Assembly: GCA_900766745.1 (NCBI GenBank)
Contig: CAAFWR010000050.1
Location: forward strand, 1 to 8,228
Reading direction: 5' to 3'
DNA: 8,228 nucleotides
Source of the DNA: Methanobacteriaceae archaeon
GTDB lineage: Archaea > Methanobacteriota > Methanobacteria > Methanobacteriales > Methanobacteriaceae
Position numbers and translations under genes: made by a program. Shown here piece by piece: positions 5,415-8,228 of the stretch. Within the stretch, counting starts at the first letter, position 1. Each line of letters opens with the position of its first letter. The notes under the pieces are model-generated. The model ran no database searches, had not been told where the DNA came from, and worked only from the letters and a program-made list of their open reading frames with translations.

Positions 5415-6699
5415 GGGTGGGATCTCCTTTCTCTATGGTGATATTCATTTCAAAACGTGGCGAACTATTGATCTTCATACTTCCGCCCTCTCTTTCGACG
5501 AGAGAACGAAGTGAGGATAATCCGCCCGCTTCTTTGATTTCTTCTTTAGGCTGTTCTCCATTGTTGGTGATCTGAATATCTAAGAATCTTTGCCGTTCTT
5601 TGAAAGAAACATAGACTTGATTTCCTTTAGCGTGTTTGATGGTGTTTGTCATGCATTCGATGACTGCTTTTATCGTGAGTTTCTTTGCTTTTCTGCTCTC
5701 TGGTCTATTTCCGCTGAAATGGATTTGGATACCGATAGCCTGAGCTGCTTTGAACAGTTCGTCATAGCTGTCATTGCTTTCATTTTCTTTCATACTTTCA
5801 AAGGCGATGATCGTATTCTTCCAAGCAGTCAGCAGCTTTTCTTTTTCTTCTTTCGTTATATTTTTGTTGAAGGACTGACGCGAAAGAATCAATAGATTGC
5901 CTAATTTGTCATGGATGTTCATCTTAGCAACCAAGGTCTCTTTCTCGATGGTCATTTCCTCGATGTTTTCTCCGTATTGTTTCATTCTTTTATTGAAAGT
6001 AGAGAGCTCTTTGTTTTTTTCGCTCAGTTCCATGGAGAGCTGATGATTTCTTGTGATATCACTTGCAATTATCTCATAAATGCATTTATCGGATAGCTGA
6101 TGTTCGATTTGTTTGAAAGAGTAGACCTGATTATCAAGAGAAATTATATATTCTTCGTCCTTCTGATTTGCATCGCTCATTCCTCTTATATTTTTATCGG
6201 CGAGAATGCTGATGAACTTCTTTCCGTTCAACAGGCACTCTCCCGTGATTTTGATGGATAGGTCATTCATCTTGCGGTTGACCAGTCTTGTGACGCCACT
6301 TTCTTCATAAAAGCAGATTCCGGAAGGAAGATCATCAAAGGCTTCTTTGATGCTCATCTTTGATAATGTATTCTTTCTGTTCTGAATGAGGAGGATAATG
6401 ATGAACAAATTCAAAAGGGTAAATAAAGACCATAATGTGAAGTCGACTGAAATGGGAATTGAAGCGGCAAAAGAGGATAAGCATCCTAGTTTTGAAATGT
6501 CTTTATCATCCAAATAGGTAAGACATCCGATAAGGAGAATGCTATAGAAGAAGACGATGACGCTTTCTGTCAGGATGAAAAGGATTTTTTGTTTATGTCG
6601 ATGGCTTAAAAAGATGTTGCATAGAGAAAAAATAATGAGAGAAAAGTAGAGGATAGGAAGAAGCATTTGGATAGCATAGGGTGAAGAAATGTAATTCAT
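5404..6699 (-). CDS. Membrane sensor histidine kinase (complete, HATPase present)
   Basis: This 431-aa kinase should sit in the membrane and phosphorylate the adjacent LuxR-type regulator. About three hydrophobic segments (residues 10-31, 37-62 and 85-106) lead into a PAS-like region (115-215; FDDLPSGICFYEESGVTRLV, then NRKMNDL). A coiled coil (about 218-260) follows. The phospho-acceptor is probably His263 in NIHDKLGNLL, an H-box of the type used by NarL-partner kinases. The ATPase domain shows an N-box (ECMTNTIKHAKGN, with Asn352) and a glycine-rich lid (ITNNGEQPKEEIKEAGGLSS, then LRSLVEREGG). The start at 6699 is supported by GGGAGGAG 7 bases ahead. It overlaps the preceding sensor gene by 4 bases (ATGA) and the regulator gene by 11, so the three form one operon. 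The signal sensed is not evident; there is no obvious extracellular domain. Confidence 0.92.
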   Translation of the reverse strand: MNYISSPYAIQMLLPILYFSLIIFSLCNIFLSHRHKQKILFILTESVIVFFYSILLIGCLTYLDDKDISKLGCLSSFAASIPISVDFTLWSLFTLLNLFIIILLIQNRKNTLSKMSIKEAFDDLPSGICFYEESGVTRLVNRKMNDLSIKITGECLLNGKKFISILADKNIRGMSDANQKDEEYIISLDNQVYSFKQIEHQLSDKCIYEIIASDITRNHQLSMELSEKNKELSTFNKRMKQYGENIEEMTIEKETLVAKMNIHDKLGNLLILSRQSFNKNITKEEKEKLLTAWKNTIIAFESMKENESNDSYDELFKAAQAIGIQIHFSGNRPESRKAKKLTIKAVIECMTNTIKHAKGNQVYVSFKERQRFLDIQITNNGEQPKEEIKEAGGLSSLRSLVEREGGSMKINSSPRFEMNITIEKGDPTHDR

Positions 6700-8051
6700 T
6701 TTGTTTCTCCTCCCTTAATCGGAAAAGTGAGAACGGTATAGAAAAGATCATCTTCTTTAAAAGAAGTCAGCGTCAGGCGATATTGTTTCATCTTTTCTTT
6801 TTCAAATCCATATGGCGATACAAGAGAAACATCAGAGATGATGCGAAGGGATAGTTCATTTTCAAAAGAGTCAATTCGCAATATCAATTCATGAAGTGAA
6901 TCAAAAGTTGCTTTGAGATAGTATTCAAAGAATTCATAAAGGAGAATGCATAGATCTCCGTTATATTCTCCTTTTCCATTATTGATAAGGGAAGCCAAGA
7001 TACCACATTCGTTAAGATAGACGAGGGATTCATTGATGGATAAGACAATCTCCTGAATGTTGATGAGCTCATGTTGATTATGAAGGATTTCCAAATTGCT
7101 TCTTCTCTTGATATAAGTGAGATAGACGCATGCTTTCTTCATATTCTTCAAGCAGTTCTCGGATTCTTTATCTGTTTTTTCAAGCAACTCTTTTAACTGA
7201 TTCAGGTCTTCTTTGACAATAGCGAAGATATTGTCATAAAGCTGGTTTTTCTTCTCTATCTTTGCTTTCTGTTCTTTGAGTTCGTTTTCATAGGCGATGA
7301 GTTCTTTTTCTTCTGACAGCAATTCATTCTTGCTTGATAATTCATGGACCATTTCAATAATAGAAGAAAGGTCTTCGATATAAAAGATATGACCGCCTGA
7401 TATGTTCTGATTCGATAAACGGATATTCTTACTGAGTAGAAGGGAGCCTTTTGTCATGCTCTCTTCATATTGTGCTTTTGTGATATCTATGTCATCAAGG
7501 TGATTGGTGACAGGATTCAGTTTTTTGTCCGTGATGACAAAAGGCATCGAAGATATCTTCGAATAAGTGAGATAGTTATCATTGGAAGGAATCAAACCGA
7601 TTCGGATGCATGTCTCAATCAGAAGAATAAAAGAAAAAGACAATAATTCCGGTATCTTATAGGACTGTGTAGCAAAGATGAAACATAGTGTGCAGGCTAT
7701 TGTAGTGATTAGAAAGACAAGGAGCGGAATCCAGATTTTTCTTTTGCAGACGGAAATACTGCACTTTAGAATCAAAGTGACAAGTGAAAGGAAAGTCATG
7801 ATGATGATCCATGCAATCGCTAGATAAAAGATGATTCGATGTGTATATTCCGCAACGGAATTTTCCTCTGTCGCTTTGAAAGCAAAGGCCAGCTGATGAA
7901 AATCGTTTGTCAGGATAAGAAGGATAAGAACAAAGGCCGGAATCAAGATGAGATAGATCAGTTTGGACAAGTTTTCTTTTTTCTTTCTTGTCAGTTCCAT
8001 CATGGCGATAAGAGAGATAGGAGGAACAAGACACTGAGGAATATAATACAT
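6696..8051 (-). CDS. 7TM-type sensor protein with a degenerate histidine-kinase C-terminus; 5' end probably incomplete
   Basis: The 451-aa reading from the only nearby ATG has about five hydrophobic segments (3-17, 31-48, 73-95, 106-126 and 135-153). A cytoplasmic region then begins GLIPSNDNYLTYSKISSMPF with VITD, continues with a coiled coil (232-270), and contains the conserved YIKRRSNL block (313-320). I recognise this layout from Bacillota proteins annotated as 7TM-region histidine kinases. No H-box with a phospho-acceptor His and no N- or G-box of an ATPase is visible; the final strands (SLRIISDV ... FYTVLTFPIKGG) look like an eroded ATPase fold. It may sense a ligand and control the intact kinase downstream, whose gene overlaps by 4 bases. 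No Shine-Dalgarno precedes the ATG at 8051, and family-like codons continue upstream in frame, so the natural N-terminus, including one or two helices, may be lost or mis-assigned. Confidence 0.85.
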   Translation of the reverse strand: MYYIPQCLVPPISLIAMMELTRKKKENLSKLIYLILIPAFVLILLILTNDFHQLAFAFKATEENSVAEYTHRIIFYLAIAWIIIMTFLSLVTLILKCSISVCKRKIWIPLLVFLITTIACTLCFIFATQSYKIPELLSFSFILLIETCIRIGLIPSNDNYLTYSKISSMPFVITDKKLNPVTNHLDDIDITKAQYEESMTKGSLLLSKNIRLSNQNISGGHIFYIEDLSSIIEMVHELSSKNELLSEEKELIAYENELKEQKAKIEKKNQLYDNIFAIVKEDLNQLKELLEKTDKESENCLKNMKKACVYLTYIKRRSNLEILHNQHELINIQEIVLSINESLVYLNECGILASLINNGKGEYNGDLCILLYEFFEYYLKATFDSLHELILRIDSFENELSLRIISDVSLVSPYGFEKEKMKQYRLTLTSFKEDDLFYTVLTFPIKGGETK

Positions 8052-8132
8052 GTACCATAAATACCTGGAGATTGTATCTTTTCTTGAAAAGACGTTATAT
8101 TTGATGAAACGAATAAAATTAGATAACCTTTG
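8052..8132 (-). other. In-frame upstream extension of the 7TM sensor, without a standard start codon
   Basis: The 27 codons before the ATG read FIRFIKYNVFSRKDTI then SRYLWY, running straight into MYYIPQ. An R-Y-L-W-Y-x-Y-Y-I-P string is what I expect in the middle of the membrane region of this family, so these codons look genuinely coding. There is no ATG, GTG or TTG among them. The frame ends at TGA (8133-8135); beyond it another 26 in-frame codons from an ATG at 8211-8213 (MQKIQGSLKSSF ...) do not clearly look like the missing helix. The rest of the window edge shows no other gene. Confidence 0.5.
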
Positions 8133-8136
8133 TCAA
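8110..8136 (-). promoter_or_regulatory. Weak candidate promoter of the signalling operon
   Basis: A perfect -35 hexamer TTGACA (8131-8136, minus strand) is followed after 15 bases by TATTCG, a poor -10. A better -10 (TATAAC, 8094-8099) lies too far away at 31 bases. The TTGACA contains the TGA that ends the upstream extension of the sensor frame, so a promoter here would imply that translation starts at the ATG at 8051. Confidence 0.25.
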
Positions 8137-8228
8137 GCTCTTTTTTGAAGGAATCCCACCAAAAAAATCCGTACACAAAAACTCGACTTTAAACTTCCTT
8201 GAATTTTTTGCATGCTTTTAGGCTACAA

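Noticed and set aside
7657..8058. Minus-strand 133-aa frame starting a few bases upstream of the sensor ATG
   Set aside because: It lies in another frame of the 7TM sensor gene, is rich in Ser and Cys without any recognisable pattern, and is a shadow of the real gene.
8136..8213. Minus-strand 26-codon frame from an ATG, in phase with the sensor gene
   Set aside because: Considered as the lost sensor N-terminus, but it is not clearly a membrane helix and has no evident RBS, so it was kept only as a possibility in the findings.

Overview
The window looks like part of a low-G+C Gram-positive (Bacillota) genome, perhaps an Erysipelotrichaceae-like gut or oral bacterium. The evidence is two lipoproteins with Lys-rich type II signal peptides, strong AGGAGG-type ribosome binding sites, a Listeria-Bacteroides (InlB B-type) repeat, and a sensor-kinase family common in Clostridia and Erysipelotrichia. 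The taxonomic call is an inference from protein style only.

Region 1 (1-1416, + strand) is decayed accessory DNA. It starts with an IS3-family (IS150-like) transposase whose OrfA runs in from the left edge. OrfB lies in the -1 frame, carries an in-frame stop, and loses its second and third catalytic acidic residues where it breaks off near 1068. Directly against that break lies the remnant of another gene, apparently the C-terminal end of a polytopic membrane protein, scattered over three frames.

Region 2 (1527-4615, - strand) holds two lipoprotein genes in tandem, closed by a 12-bp-stem terminator. The upstream one (316 aa) carries a His/Trp/Cys module, an InlB-type repeat and an unidentified C-terminal beta-rich domain. 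The downstream one (667 aa) carries two copies of the same His/Trp/Cys module, an Ig-like segment and a segment closely resembling domains II and III of elongation factor Tu, including the diagnostic GGRHTP motif. No GTPase domain is present. A translation-factor barrel pair on a predicted extracytoplasmic lipoprotein is the standout observation. A hairpin with a strong RBS and a nine-codon mini-ORF in its loop precedes this gene.

Region 3 (4667-8132, - strand) is a compact three-gene signalling operon with overlapping genes: a multi-TM sensor with a degenerate kinase C-terminus, then a complete histidine kinase, then a NarL/LuxR-type response regulator. A nested, bidirectional terminator separates it from the lipoproteins. 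The first gene appears to lack its true 5' end: its reading frame continues in family-like sequence upstream of the only plausible ATG until it meets a stop.

The sensors presumably detect a signal at the membrane and activate the response regulator. The adjacent lipoproteins are plausible targets because they lie immediately downstream on the same strand, but no operator was recognised.
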